Shown here: piece after piece, positions 26,416 through 34,916 of the stretch
How positions within the stretch are numbered: the first letter of the stretch is position 1
Layout: each line of letters opens with the position of its first letter
DNA from: Tychonema bourrellyi FEM_GT703
Lineage (GTDB): Bacteria > Cyanobacteriota > Cyanobacteriia > Cyanobacteriales > Microcoleaceae
DNA length: 52,685 bases
Direction: 5' to 3'
NCBI RefSeq assembly: GCF_002412335.2
Contig: NZ_NXIB02000036.1
Coordinates: 1-52,685, forward strand
Program-made: the position numbers and the translations under genes
The notes under the pieces: model-generated
Told to the model about the DNA's origin: nothing
The model's input: only the letters and a program-made list of their open reading frames with translations
The model's database searches: none

Positions 26416-27339
26416 ATGATATTTATCAACCCAAAAACTGATTACGCCTTCAAAAAAATCTTCGGTTCTTCAGAAAGCAAAGATATTCTGATTAGCTTTC
26501 TGAATGCCTTGATTTATGACGGAAATCCCACTATCGAAGACTTAGAAATTATCAATCCGAACCTTCCTCCGAAAATTGAAGGATTGAAAGACAGTTATTT
26601 GGATGTAAAAGCCAAACTCCAGGATGGTACTTTAGTGATCATTGAAATGCAGGTACTCAACGTCGAATCTTTTGGCAAACGGGTTTTTTATAATGCAGCT
26701 AAGACTTATGCTTTTCAATTGCAAGCAGCACAAGCCTATCGACTACTGAAGCCAGTGATTGCTTTGACAATTACTGATTTTGAGATGTTTCCTAATAGTG
26801 AAGATTTTATCTCCAGATTTGTGTTAAAAGAAGTAGATAAAAACTTTACTTATCCTGAAAATGAGCTAGATTTAGTGTTTGTAGAGTTACCAAAGTTTAT
26901 GAAAGGAGAGGAGCAACTTGAAACCCTGGCAGATAAGTGGATTTATTTCATGAAAAATGCGAGAAGTCTGACATCAGTTCCTGAAATAATGGATAGTGTA
27001 CCGGAAATACATCAAGCTTTTGATATTGCGAATCAAGTCAAGTTAAGTCGTGAAGAAGTAGAAGAGTTTGACAGAAGAGAGCAGTTTATTTATGACCAAC
27101 AGGGAGCGATCATTAAGGCTGTTCGGGAAGGGATAGAACAAGGAATAGAACAAGGAATAGAACAAGGACGAGAACAAGGACGAGAAGAGGGAATAGAAGA
27201 GGGACGAGAAGAAGGGATGAAATTCGAGAAACTGGCGATCGCCCAAAGATTACTCTCACAGCTAGATAATATCACAATCAGCCAAGTTACCGGACTGAGT
27301 GTGGAAGAGGTGCAGAATTTGCGTGCAGCTAATTCCTAA
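26416..27339 (+). CDS. Rpn family recombination-promoting nuclease / PD-(D/E)XK transposase-like, copy 1
   Basis: A member of the Rpn/YhgA-like family (PD-(D/E)XK nuclease fold), here 307 aa. It starts MIFINPKTDYAFKKIFGSSESK, as usual for the family. The nuclease core motif is DVKAKLQDGTLVIIEMQV (about residues 73-90), where Asp and Glu-x-Gln are the expected metal ligands. The tail contains a charged 4-residue repeat tract (GIEQGIEQGREQGREEG, coded by 12-bp repeats), followed by a short helical end (ITISQVTGLSVEEVQNL). An upstream ATG at 26383 adds 11 residues. Copy 2 follows 41 bp downstream. Rpn proteins promote RecA-independent recombination in E. coli. Confidence 0.88.
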   Translation: MIFINPKTDYAFKKIFGSSESKDILISFLNALIYDGNPTIEDLEIINPNLPPKIEGLKDSYLDVKAKLQDGTLVIIEMQVLNVESFGKRVFYNAAKTYAFQLQAAQAYRLLKPVIALTITDFEMFPNSEDFISRFVLKEVDKNFTYPENELDLVFVELPKFMKGEEQLETLADKWIYFMKNARSLTSVPEIMDSVPEIHQAFDIANQVKLSREEVEEFDRREQFIYDQQGAIIKAVREGIEQGIEQGIEQGREQGREEGIEEGREEGMKFEKLAIAQRLLSQLDNITISQVTGLSVEEVQNLRAANS

Positions 27340-27379
27340 TACTGTCTTTAAATTGATGTAATTATACCAGGTCAAAACC

Positions 27380-28267
27380 ATGATATTTATCAACCCAAAA
27401 ACTGATTACGCCTTCAAAAAAATCTTCGGTTCTTCAGAAAGCAAAGATATTCTGATTAGCTTTCTGAATGCCTTGATTTATGACGGAAATCCCACTATCG
27501 AAGACTTAGAAATTATCAATCCGAACCTTCCTCCGAAAATTGAAGGATTGAAAGACAGTTATTTGGATGTAAAAGCCAAACTCCAGGATGGTACTTTAGT
27601 GATCATTGAAATGCAGGTACTCAACGTCGAATCTTTTGGCAAACGGGTTTTTTATAATGCAGCTAAGACTTATGCTTTTCAATTGCAAGCAGCACAAGCC
27701 TATCGACTACTGAAGCCAGTGATTGCTTTGACAATTACTGATTTTGAGATGTTTCCTAATAGTGAAGATTTTATCTCCAGATTTGTGTTAAAAGAAGTAG
27801 ATAAAAACTTTACTTATCCTGAAAATGAGCTAGATTTAGTGTTTGTAGAGTTACCAAAGTTTATGAAAGGAGAGGAGCAACTTGAAACCCTGGCAGATAA
27901 GTGGATTTATTTCATGAAAAATGCGAGAAGTCTGACATCAGTTCCTGAAATAATGGATAGTGTACCGGAAATACATCAAGCTTTTGATATTGCGAATCAA
28001 GTCAAGTTAAGTCGTGAAGAAGTAGAAGAGTTTGACAGAAGAGAGCAGTTTATTTACGATCAACAAGGAGCGATCATTAAGGCTTCGAGAGAAGCACGAG
28101 AAGAGGGACGAGAAGAAGGACGAGAAGAGGGACGAGAAGAGGGAATGCACTCCAAGGCGATCGCGATCGCCCAAAAATTACTCCCACAGCTAGATAATGC
28201 CACCATCAGCCAAGTTACGGGGCTGAGTATTGAGGATGTACAGAATCTGCGTGAAGCCAATTCCTAA
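27380..28267 (+). CDS. Rpn family nuclease, tandem copy 2
   Basis: A 295-aa duplicate of the preceding gene, with the same PD-(D/E)XK core. By eye the nucleotide sequence is identical from just before the ATG for about 677 bp (27380-28056 against 26416-27092). After that, scattered differences appear: the repeat tract is AREEGREEGREEGREEG instead of GIEQ/GREQ units, and the final 100 bp differ at many positions. The duplication unit is 964 bp. The sharp boundary between identical and diverged parts is discussed as a finding. Confidence 0.88.
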   Translation: MIFINPKTDYAFKKIFGSSESKDILISFLNALIYDGNPTIEDLEIINPNLPPKIEGLKDSYLDVKAKLQDGTLVIIEMQVLNVESFGKRVFYNAAKTYAFQLQAAQAYRLLKPVIALTITDFEMFPNSEDFISRFVLKEVDKNFTYPENELDLVFVELPKFMKGEEQLETLADKWIYFMKNARSLTSVPEIMDSVPEIHQAFDIANQVKLSREEVEEFDRREQFIYDQQGAIIKASREAREEGREEGREEGREEGMHSKAIAIAQKLLPQLDNATISQVTGLSIEDVQNLREANS

Positions 28268-28269
28268 AA

Positions 28270-28953
28270 TTACTGTCGCAACAAAACTTCCCAAGTTGCA
28301 GAGCCGACAACACCATCCGCTGGTAATTTGTATTGCCGCTGAGCCGCCTTGACAGCGGCTTGGGTGGTGCGCCCGAACACCCCATCAGCTCTCAAGCGCA
28401 AAAATCCCTTAGCCCGCAGCCGCTCTTGCAAATCCCTGACTGCTGCTCCCCGCATTCCTCTTTTCAAAACCGGAAAACTGGTTTGTGTCTCCTGAGAGTT
28501 AGTCTGAGGATTTTCAACAGTTGGAGTATTATTGTCGATCGCACTTTCCATCGCCCCAGTAGCCACAGGAAACAGCCGATTCCAAGTATCTTGACCAACT
28601 ACACCATCGGCAGTAACACCGACAGTTTCCTGAAACTTAGACACAGCAAGTGCCGTGCTTTGCGAGAAAACCCCATCTACATTGTCATCATAAAATCCCA
28701 ATAATTTCAGAGCAGCTTGAAGTTCTCGTACCTCAGAACCCCGGTTGCCGAATTTGAGTGCGGGGCGAACGAGTCCACCAGCACCTATTTGAGCAATTTC
28801 ACTATTGTTGCCCGTATCCGAGGCGAGTTGTAGTGCCACAGCAGGAGTAGAGGCGATCGAGCTAATTGCCACTAAACCACACAAGCTCCAGATTCGCAGC
28901 CAACTCGGAACCTCGCGGGCATTAGTCCAGATTGTTGTTAGGTTTCGGGACAT
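28270..28953 (-). CDS. secreted peptidoglycan-binding protein with two PG_binding_1 domains
   Basis: A 227-aa exported protein: a hydrophobic signal region (IWSLCGLVAISSIASTPAVA, residues 22-41) and two PG_binding_1 modules, one at about 72-130 (LKFGNRGSEVRELQAALKLLGFYDDNVDGVF, read in part, then TADGVVGQDTWNRLF) and one at about 164-225 (LKRGMRGAAVRDLQERL... LPADGVVGSATWEVLL). No catalytic domain is present, so it probably tethers to or senses the wall. It is convergent with the Rpn pair: its stop codon lies 3 bp from the end of copy 2. Confidence 0.88.
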   Translation of the reverse strand: MSRNLTTIWTNAREVPSWLRIWSLCGLVAISSIASTPAVALQLASDTGNNSEIAQIGAGGLVRPALKFGNRGSEVRELQAALKLLGFYDDNVDGVFSQSTALAVSKFQETVGVTADGVVGQDTWNRLFPVATGAMESAIDNNTPTVENPQTNSQETQTSFPVLKRGMRGAAVRDLQERLRAKGFLRLRADGVFGRTTQAAVKAAQRQYKLPADGVVGSATWEVLLRQ

Positions 28954-29018
28954 TATGAATTCGACCTTTGCAAAACTGATCGCGATCGTACATCAAATTT
29001 GGCAAAAATAGGGAATTT

Positions 29019-29071
29019 GGGAATTGGGCATCGGGCATTGGGCATCGGGCATTGGGCATCGGGCATTGGGC
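29019..29071. repeat. heptanucleotide STRR array (GGGCATC/GGGCATT)n
   Basis: About seven 7-mers, GGGAATT then alternating GGGCATC and GGGCATT, directly abutting an AAACCCGGTTTCT palindrome. Confidence 0.9.
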
Positions 29072-29139
29072 AAAAAACCCGGTTTCTATGAAAAATAGTG
29101 CATTTCTGCGACAGATATTCACACAGAAACCGGGTTTTT
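29072..29139. repeat. 'AAACCCGGTTTCT' palindromic repeat
   Basis: Arms AAAAAACCCGGTTTCT and AGAAACCGGGTTTTT. Second copy of the family at 13027-13093. Confidence 0.85.
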
Positions 29140-29275
29140 GGGCCCGCTTGGTTCCAGGACTAGGGGAGCAATGCGTGACACCATCACCCAAAACTGTTAG
29201 ATTTCCCTAAAGCAGACACTGAACCGCGTTATCGATTTACTGACGGGAGATGAGGTCGATCGATCGGCTAAGTCT

Positions 29276-29569
29276 TTGAATGACGACTCATTGACGGATT
29301 TCCGCAGTGATGCTGATGGGTCTGCAAGCGGCCAAAGGGCGGCAGAGAGTTGGCTTTTTAGTGGCGATCGTGGTAATTATCAAGTTAGTGATTTTTTGGT
29401 CGATCGACCTTTGACCAATTCAGTCAACATTTCTAGCCTTGGTCAACAGAATGTCGGTCTGGAGTCCAATGCACAAATTAACTCAGTTGTCAAGACTGAT
29501 GGCATAATGAATTGGGCGATCGGGAAATCGGTTCTGACAATGGGTGCGATCGAACTACCACAATTTTAG
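29276..29569 (+). CDS. hypothetical protein or gene fragment (97 aa)
   Basis: An open frame of 97 codons from a TTG, extendable upstream without stop to 29201 but without an ATG or GTG. The composition (Asp/Ser/Asn/Gly-rich, with GDRGNYQVSDFLVDRPLTN) is protein-like and resembles the tail of a secreted or repeat protein. The lack of a good start suggests the 3' remnant of a larger gene. No family recognised. Confidence 0.25.
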   Translation: MNDDSLTDFRSDADGSASGQRAAESWLFSGDRGNYQVSDFLVDRPLTNSVNISSLGQQNVGLESNAQINSVVKTDGIMNWAIGKSVLTMGAIELPQF

Positions 29570-29967
29570 GGAGAAACTGCCCCACGTGCGATAAATCCCA
29601 AATCGGACAAAAAAGTCAGAAAGAAATTAAATTCCCGATCGCGTGATAGTCTATTGTTGGCAACTTCCAAAACTCAAGCCTGACTTGCGGGAACTCTACC
29701 AGCTTGCTTGTAGATTAGAAGCAAGCTTAGGAGGGAACCTGAGCCATTTTAAAGAAGATCGAAAAATTAATTATACGGGGCGAAGAGGAATAAGGCGCGC
29801 AAGTCTTAAAGATTTGCGCTCAAGTTACCACTGTTCTTCAAAACCTGATATAATTGCCAGCGACAAAGCTTAAGGCCTTGTTGTGTGAGATGGGGAACAT
29901 TGCATCAAGTGCAGACGTATGTAAAATCTAGTAGTGGCTGTCAGCTATGAGCAAAAGCTCTTGGCAA

Positions 29968-29996
29968 TTGACAAGCCCAATACAATAGTCTGTAAA
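29968..29996 (+). promoter_or_regulatory. possible sigma-70-type promoter for the SdrD-B-like gene
   Basis: TTGACA at 29968-29973 and TGTAAA at 29991-29996 with a 17-bp spacer, about 30 bp before the start codon at 30027. Confidence 0.3.
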
Positions 29997-30026
29997 TTAC
30001 GTGGATTTAGGTGTGAAGGAGAAATC

Positions 30027-32711
30027 ATGACAGATTTAACTAACGAAGAGCTCATTGCCCAGCAAATACGACCAATTGAGGTTGGGAATGCTGGTTTGGC
30101 AATTTTAGGGATCAAGTTCAATGACTTGGGCGGGGGAGCAGATGGTAGACCAGATGGTATCAGACAGCCGGGTGAACCAGGCCTCCGGGATATCCCCATC
30201 CTCCTGGAACCGGCAGCAACCGCCAACGGTGTATTCAATCCCAATAGTGGGGAAGCCGAAGCCAAATCGGACGCTAACGGCGCGTTCTCATTCATAAATC
30301 TTGCCCCTGGGAATTACCGACTCACAGAAACTGTCATACCTACTGGTTTCCGTGCTACTACTCCAAACCCCCTCAATGCAACAGTCGTAGACAGAAATGT
30401 CAACGTTCTCTTTGGCAATACCGGAACTGCACAGGGCAAGATCGTTGGATGCAAATACCTAGACGTAGATGGCGACGGCTTTCGTGATGGGGATGAACCG
30501 GGCATTAAAAATGTCAGGATATATCTTGATGGCAGCAACACTGATGGCACCACAACCGTCCCCAATGGCACATTTGAACCAGGGGAACGCAGCACATTAA
30601 CAGACAAAAATGGCCAGTGGTCATTCGACGTAGCGCCCGGAACATACAGAGTTCGCGAAGTTTCAGAAACACGAGTGGATTTGTTGGGTGGCTTAGACAA
30701 AAACAACCAATACCCGCAAACCTTAAAAGACGATTTCCCTCAAACCACCCCACCAAACAACGTTCCCCTTCTGGACGTGACGGTAGCAGCAGGTGAGACC
30801 TTTGCCTGTGCTCAAGTTGGCGACACTCAACTCTACAAAATTGTAGTTAACAAATTTCAAGACTTAGACCGCAACGGCAGACGAAACACAGTTGGTACTC
30901 CTTTACAATTAGAGCCCGCTGTTTCTCTGGTACCGTTCATTTTAGATGAGAACAAGAACGGTAAGTTTGATTCAGGAGAAGAAATCCGATTCACCGATGG
31001 CAACGGAGTGGCTACCTTCGAGGATTTGCGAGCGGGTAATTACCCTGTGTTGGAAATTTTCAACGCAACACTGCCAAAAAGCTTGTTGTCGCCAGCCGAA
31101 TTATCTTTATTGGCACTGCGACCAGAGTTAGCGATAGCAGGAAATACAACTGATTTCAAACCAGGTAACCTCAATCTTCCAGTACCAACTACTCCCAACC
31201 CCCTGGTGGTTTCGGCACCTGGGCCTTTGGCAACACCCCAGAGTACGATCAGCCGAAATGAACCGTTCTTAGTAGCAGACACCTATACGCTGAAAGCACA
31301 AGACCCTAAATTCATAGATCTCAACGGCGACGGCTTTCAACAGCTTCCGGGAGAAGTGTCTATTCCCCAAACGGGTGTTCGTCCGATCTTTACAAACACA
31401 CCCGTGCCTTTTCCTGCGCTTAGTCCGTCACCGTCAGTTGTTTTTTCTCCCATAGCACCTAACAATACAGTTGCAGGGAATACTGGTGTGGGTAACACTC
31501 GACCTAACATCAATGTATTCAAGTATGAGGATCTGAACGCAAACGGTCGCTATGACCCACGGCTCCTTCCAAACAATGGGATCAACCCCACTGGTAATGG
31601 CGAAAGAGTTCTTGGCGGTGTTCAGGTTTTCATTGACTTGAACAACAATGGGGTTCCTGAAGCCAACGAACCCACACGAACAACTGATCCCAACACCGGG
31701 AGAGCAGTTTTCCAGAATTTGACACCGGGCAATTACACGGTGCGCGAAATACCCGGGAATTTGTTACCTTCAACCCCTGCTGCTGTTACGTTTGCTCTCA
31801 ACACTGAGGATGCTAACGTTACTTTTGCCAATACGCCGAAGAGCAAAATTACTGGTTGCAAATTCGAGGACATTAACCAAAACGGTTATCGAGACGGTAA
31901 TGAACCTCCAATTAGTGGCATTACCGTTTATCTCGATGCCAATAACAACGGTATTCGCGATACAGGGGAACTAAATACAACTACTGACAAGTTTGGTACT
32001 TTCAAATTTGATAATTTGAGTCCTGGTACCTATAGCCTCCGAGAAGATACTTTGTCCGTTCCCAGCAATTTCAAGCAGACTACTCAACCGTTGGAGATCG
32101 TTCTCGGCCCCAATCAAACTTTTACTTGCGCTTTGATTGGCAACACTCGCCTCTATGACCTCGCGGTTCCTAAATTCCAAGACGACAACCGCGATGGTAT
32201 CCAAAATGGGAACGAACAATCTCTGAATGGCATCCCATTCGCTTTGGATTCGAACAAAAACGGTGCCTACGATGTCGGTGAACCTTTAGCAAGAACGGGC
32301 GCTGATGGTGCCCCTGGTAAAGCTTTATTTAAAGATTTGCTGCCGGGAACTTACTCGGTTTTGGAAGTTTTCAACAATCCTATAGTTCCAAACCCCTTCC
32401 CAATCCGAACCGGCCCTAATCCTGTTAGCTTTGACGTGCCAGGCCCCGATGCAGTCCCTTCGCCAGTAAGACCGGTGGCTGCAAGAACTGCTGCTGGCTT
32501 AGATCATTTGACTGAAGGTGGACTTGATGCTACGGTTAATGGCACCATCATTGATACCAGCTTGATCGTCGCAGGTGAAAATGCAGGTATCAGCTTTGTT
32601 GATGACACCAGCTTCATCAGCACAGCGAATCCACTAACTTTCGTGTTGCCTGAAGATCAGAACTATTTACTATTCGGTGCTCCTGCTACTTCTTCTCCGA
32701 CTGGATTCTAA
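30027..32711 (+). CDS. large SdrD B-like (Cna-B-type) repeat protein
   Basis: An 894-aa protein built from about seven beta-sandwich repeats of the SdrD B/SpaA type. Each begins with an Asp/Asn-rich motif such as DVDGDGFRDGDEPGI, DLDRNGRRN, DLNANGRYD, DINQNGYRDGNEPPI or DDNRDGIQNGNE, and ends with a PGTYxVRE or PGNYxVxE strand. In Gram-positive adhesins such modules bind calcium and form rigid stalks. It lacks an evident signal peptide, membrane helix or sortase motif, so secretion (if any) would use another route, possibly type I. The start at 30027 has a strong GAAGGAGA Shine-Dalgarno; the frame is open 31 codons further up. A strong terminator follows the gene. The role could be adhesion or sheath structure (inference). 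Confidence 0.82.
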   Translation: MTDLTNEELIAQQIRPIEVGNAGLAILGIKFNDLGGGADGRPDGIRQPGEPGLRDIPILLEPAATANGVFNPNSGEAEAKSDANGAFSFINLAPGNYRLTETVIPTGFRATTPNPLNATVVDRNVNVLFGNTGTAQGKIVGCKYLDVDGDGFRDGDEPGIKNVRIYLDGSNTDGTTTVPNGTFEPGERSTLTDKNGQWSFDVAPGTYRVREVSETRVDLLGGLDKNNQYPQTLKDDFPQTTPPNNVPLLDVTVAAGETFACAQVGDTQLYKIVVNKFQDLDRNGRRNTVGTPLQLEPAVSLVPFILDENKNGKFDSGEEIRFTDGNGVATFEDLRAGNYPVLEIFNATLPKSLLSPAELSLLALRPELAIAGNTTDFKPGNLNLPVPTTPNPLVVSAPGPLATPQSTISRNEPFLVADTYTLKAQDPKFIDLNGDGFQQLPGEVSIPQTGVRPIFTNTPVPFPALSPSPSVVFSPIAPNNTVAGNTGVGNTRPNINVFKYEDLNANGRYDPRLLPNNGINPTGNGERVLGGVQVFIDLNNNGVPEANEPTRTTDPNTGRAVFQNLTPGNYTVREIPGNLLPSTPAAVTFALNTEDANVTFANTPKSKITGCKFEDINQNGYRDGNEPPISGITVYLDANNNGIRDTGELNTTTDKFGTFKFDNLSPGTYSLREDTLSVPSNFKQTTQPLEIVLGPNQTFTCALIGNTRLYDLAVPKFQDDNRDGIQNGNEQSLNGIPFALDSNKNGAYDVGEPLARTGADGAPGKALFKDLLPGTYSVLEVFNNPIVPNPFPIRTGPNPVSFDVPGPDAVPSPVRPVAARTAAGLDHLTEGGLDATVNGTIIDTSLIVAGENAGISFVDDTSFISTANPLTFVLPEDQNYLLFGAPATSSPTGF

Positions 32712-32771
32712 TGTTAATAGTTGAGTCTCTAGTTGGAGATTCAACTATTAACAATTAGGTTTTTTTAGATA

Positions 32772-32815
32772 AACCCGCCCTCTCCTAACCTATGGTTGTT
32801 GAGGGCGGGTTTTTT
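32772..32815 (+). terminator. rho-independent terminator after the SdrD-B-like gene
   Basis: Stem AACCCGCCCTC / GAGGGCGGGTT with an 18-20-base loop followed by a T6 run, 60 bp after the stop codon. The stem is related to the GGGGCGGGTTT repeat family. Confidence 0.75.
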
Positions 32816-32834
32816 GAGATTTTGGATGAGTGAT

Positions 32835-33956
32835 ACCAATTTTACATGAAGTTGCATAGAATGAAGATACTGTTTAGAGGTCATTAGTATGGCACGTCAA
32901 CTGATTCTGGCGATCGCAGAAAGTGCAGAGAGTTTGGAGCAACAACTAAAAAACAGTCGCACCGCCAGTCAGAAAGAACGGTTACAAATGTTATGGTGGC
33001 TGAAAACTGGACAAATCACTCAGCATCAAACCCTCGCCAAACGTCTGGGACGCGATGGTTCAACGGTAACTAGGTGGCTGCAAAAGTATCGTCAGGGAGG
33101 ATTGTCCGAATTGTTGGTAGTCAAGAGCGCACCCGGAAAATCACCCCACTTGAGTTCAGAGGCGCTAGCCGGATTACAAAAAAGACTGGAACAGCCACCA
33201 GGCTTCAAAAGTTATGGGGAAATCGTGGAGTGGCTCAATGAGACTTATCAACTGAACTTGACATACCCCACAGTCTATCATTGGGTACACTATCGACTTA
33301 AAGCTAAATTAAAAGTGCCACGTCCCAAAAGTGCCAAGCAAGAACCAAATGCCGATCGGCGTTTTAAAAAAACATCGGCCCAGCCCTCTTGACCTATCAA
33401 CGCCTGTTTGGTTCGGGACAACGGCTACGTTACTTGTGTCAAGACGAGACCCGCTTGGGACTTAAAACAGAAACAGGGAAAGTAATTATGGCGTTTGGGG
33501 TGAAGCCTTACGCACCGGTACTCTGGAAACGTGACAATTTTTGGCTCTATGGGGTGGTCGAACCTTTGAGCGGCTGGCATTTTTGTCAAGAATACGATCG
33601 CCTGAATACTCAAAGATTTCAGGAGTTTATTGATGTCCTCTCACATCAACTGGGAGATGACATCGCACTTATTCAACTTGACCAGGCGGGGGCTCATGTG
33701 ACCAGTGCTCTACACTGGCCTGATAACTTGATTCCCGTTTGTCAACCAGCCCATAGCCCTGAACAAGGGTCCCATTGAACGAGTGTGGCAATTTATCAAA
33801 CAACAATTCAAGGGAGAAGTGTTTCTGACACTTGGGGAATTGCGCGAACGACTTAATGAGGTTCTGCAACAAATCACACCTGAAGAAATCAGTTCACTAT
33901 CTTCTTACACTTTCATTCTGGAAGCTTTATTCTATGCAGCTTCATATTAAATTGGT
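32835..33956 (+). mobile_element. IS630-family insertion sequence (about 1.12 kb)
   Basis: Flanked by imperfect inverted repeats of about 31 bp: left end ACCAATTTTACATGAAG (from 32835) and right end, read inward, ACCAATTTAATATGAAG (from 33956). The left junction is the TA dinucleotide typical of IS630 targets, but the right flank is TC, so the target duplication is not intact. It carries one transposase gene (32889-33950). The right side abuts a truncated IS5-family transposase, which suggests a deletion at this junction. Confidence 0.88.
32889..33950 (+). pseudogene. IS630-family DDE transposase, frameshifted
   Basis: Read in three segments. OrfA (32889-33392) has the N-terminal HTH (QHQTLAKRLGRDGSTVTRWLQ). 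OrfB (33389-33778) begins the catalytic domain with LCQDETRLGL and IQLDQAGAH, the first two acidic residues. An A7 run at 33366-33372 allows a -1 shift that joins orfA to orfB as KKNIGPALLTYQRL, so the first break is probably a programmed frameshift. A second break near 33760-33768 (one extra base after SPE) takes the NPIERVW-type motif with the third catalytic Glu out of frame; the remaining frame runs to 33950. This second break should inactivate the transposase. Confidence 0.85.
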
Positions 33957-34486
33957 CTTAGGCAGCGAAGCCGGTTTAGATTGGAAATAATCGATGTTTT
34001 GCTCAAACATTTCAATCAACCCTTGGTCATCAGATATGTTAGCTTTGGTACAATGAGTGAAGAAGGGAAAGCCCAGGATATCCACTGCCAGATGTCTTTT
34101 GATGCCGTTAGTGCATTTGTAGAAACAAAAGCCTTTCGACTCAACACTAGCATTACAAGTGTTTTTCACTGCTTGTGAGTCAACTATTATCAATGTCGTC
34201 CACTGTGGTTTTTTTTGACTTGTTCACGCACCTTGCTATGTAGCTCCGTCATGATGCGATCGAGCGCGCCGTCTTCACACCAATTTTGGTAATGCCAGAA
34301 GACAGTGGAATATGGCGGTAAATCCCTGGGTAAGTCAGACCAATTACAACCGTTCTTGAGTTGATAAAGTATACCATTGAGAATTTGTCGCTTTGTCCAC
34401 ACTGGTGGTCGAGTTTTTTTCTTCTGGGGCAGTAATGGCTCGATAATTTCCCACTCTTTGTCGCTCACATCGCTAGAATAACCCAT
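33942..34486 (-). pseudogene. IS5-family transposase, orfA complete, orfB truncated
   Basis: OrfA (34190-34486) starts MGYSSDVSDKEWEIIEPLLP and includes GILYQLKNGCNWSDLPRDLPP, the DUF4096 N-terminal domain. An A8 run near 34210 allows a -1 shift into orfB, giving KKPQWTTLIIVDSQAVKNT with the first catalytic Asp (IIVDSQ). OrfB runs through ESKGFCFYKCTNGIKRHLAVD and ends shortly after NIDYFQSKP, where IS630 sequence begins, so the remaining catalytic residues are missing. The orfA/orfB overlap is natural for this group; the truncation is not. Confidence 0.8.
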
Positions 34487-34500
34487 TTTCAGACCTGACC
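33957..34500 (-). mobile_element. truncated IS5-family element
   Basis: The 5' part of an IS5-family (IS427-like) element on the minus strand, cut at its 3' end where the IS630 right inverted repeat begins. Its other half is not found on the far side of the IS630 copy. The outer terminus near 34500 is not precisely defined. Confidence 0.7.
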
Positions 34501-34571
34501 TGTTTGATTTGATCTAGATATTGTTGATTTTACTCGATCGCCTAAAAGATCTCAAATGGGTTCTATAGAGA

Positions 34572-34708
34572 AATACGGTTCAGTTAAGCATGATTGTAGG
34601 TTGGGCCCGTGGAACGAAACCCAACCTGGACGAGGCTTTGTTGGGTTTCACTTCGTTCTACCCAACCTACATAGATTTGTTGCGTTTTAGTCTTAACTGA
34701 ACGGTATT
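34572..34708. mobile_element. nested MITE-like palindrome (137 bp)
   Basis: Outer inverted repeats AATACGGTTCAGTTAAG (34572-34588) and CTTAACTGAACGGTATT (34692-34708) differ at one position. Inside lies an AACCCAAC-type palindrome at 34596-34670 that matches repeats at 8291 and 19685. The arrangement suggests one small element inserted in another, or a composite MITE. No coding capacity. Confidence 0.7.
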
Positions 34709-34714
34709 GGTTGA

Positions 34715-34916
34715 TATAGCAATCCTAAATGAGTCGTAAAGATTTTTACCCCACCCCAACCCTCCCCTTACTAAGGGGAGGGGGTAAGAAGTTCACAAAT
34801 GATTTAGGATAAATATAGCAATCCTAAATGAGTCATAAATATTTTTACCCCACCCCAACCCTCCCCTTACTAAGGGGAGGGAGTAAGAAGTTCATAAATG
34901 ATTTAGGATTGCTATA
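34715..34916. repeat. 99-bp tandem duplicate of a palindromic MITE
   Basis: Two copies in direct orientation with a period of 99 bp, starting at 34715 and 34814. Each begins TATAGCAATCCTAAATGA, ends with ATTTAGGAT, and contains a CCCTCCCCTTACTAAGGGGAGGG hairpin read around its centre. The complete outer inverted repeat (ATAGCAATCCTAAAT / ATTTAGGATTGCTAT) is seen for the second copy. Its right end truncates the transposase fragment that follows and supplies its stop codon. Confidence 0.8.

Noticed and set aside
27043-27275. Minus-strand Ser/Pro/Phe-rich frames opposite the Rpn tails
   Set aside because: Antisense of the 12-bp codon repeats in the Rpn genes.
29643-29873. 76-codon frame from GTG
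   Set aside because: No Shine-Dalgarno, no recognisable domain and an unconvincing composition; treated as chance, although a small gene cannot be excluded.
32889-33392. OrfA as an independent complete regulator
   Set aside because: The A7 slippery run and continuous homology into orfB show that it is the first part of an IS630 transposase.
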